From: Duodenibacillus sp.
GTDB taxonomy: Bacteria > Pseudomonadota > Gammaproteobacteria > Burkholderiales > Burkholderiaceae_F
Length of the DNA stretch: 64,000 nucleotides
Direction: 5' to 3'
Assembly: GCA_017628205.1 (NCBI GenBank)
Contig: JAGBZO010000033.1
Coordinates: 1 to 64,000, forward strand
The notes beneath the pieces were generated by a model. That model worked only from the letters and a program-made list of their open reading frames with translations. It was not told the origin of the DNA and ran no database searches. Positions 63,973 through 64,000 of this stretch are shown one piece after another; position 1 is the first letter of the stretch, and every line of letters begins with the position of its first letter. The translations under genes and the position numbers were made by a program.

Positions 63973-64000
63973 CATCCTTGCGTCAATTTTCTTTATTTCG

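Overview
The window looks like a chromosomal segment of a gut-type betaproteobacterium of the order Burkholderiales, most likely family Sutterellaceae (Sutterella/Parasutterella relatives). I infer this from the lepA-lepB-rnc-era-recO-pdxJ-nagZ block, the Burkholderiales-type porin, Bug/TctC solute-binding protein and DUF2863-like gene, and the anaerobic molybdoenzyme (DmsAB) with TtrSR-like signalling. No 16S gene is present, so the assignment is inferential.

Layout. 1-5.5 kb is an accessory region. It holds the right end of an IS200/IS605 element (TnpB C-terminus plus hairpins of its guide-type RNA), two decayed tyrosine-integrase C-termini on either side of a large YadA-like trimeric autotransporter gene, a third integrase scrap, and a tRNA-Leu(UAA). 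The adhesin gene carries a G8 tract between its extended signal peptide and its body. As sequenced it is out of frame, and one added G would restore a 1266-residue protein, which is the signature of phase variation. 5.6-8.0 kb is a polar amino-acid ABC operon. 8.3-12.4 kb is an AraC-type regulator and a dmsAB pair without dmsC. 12.5-15.2 kb is a complete ECF transporter (fused ATPases, T and S subunits). 15.4-21.3 kb has a porin, fetAB-like ABC genes, a structured intergenic segment, a 47-residue membrane microprotein and a TtrSR-like two-component pair with no tetrathionate reductase beside it.

21.4-36.8 kb is mainly housekeeping: an FAH hydrolase, pssA-psd, a DUF134 regulator, PAP2 phosphatase, SlyD-like FKBP, DUF805/SHOCT protein, bamC and accD. 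It also has a NarL-type regulator convergent with a hybrid kinase, ldcA, an N-terminally extended tadA, an iron alcohol dehydrogenase and relA. 37-42.8 kb carries a classical autotransporter, a YadGH-like ABC pair, a short anchorless TonB C-terminal protein and an NhaD-type antiporter. 43-51.2 kb is pncB, nagZ and the pdxJ-recO-era-rnc-lepB-lepA block, without the acpS often found between pdxJ and nagZ. 51.5-64 kb has a DUF2863-like protein, a nitronate monooxygenase-like flavoprotein, htpG, dps, a patatin-like lipase, clpB, and a tctCBA tripartite carboxylate transporter.

How it fits together. Envelope genes (two autotransporters, porin, bamC, lepB, pssA-psd, ldcA) sit beside import systems for amino acids, an ECF substrate and carboxylates, and a reductase for anaerobic respiration. 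htpG and clpB each have a heat-shock (sigma-32-type) promoter readable in the sequence. Many genes end in strong stem-loop terminators, several of them shared by convergent genes. All assignments come from reading the sequence; no database search was run.
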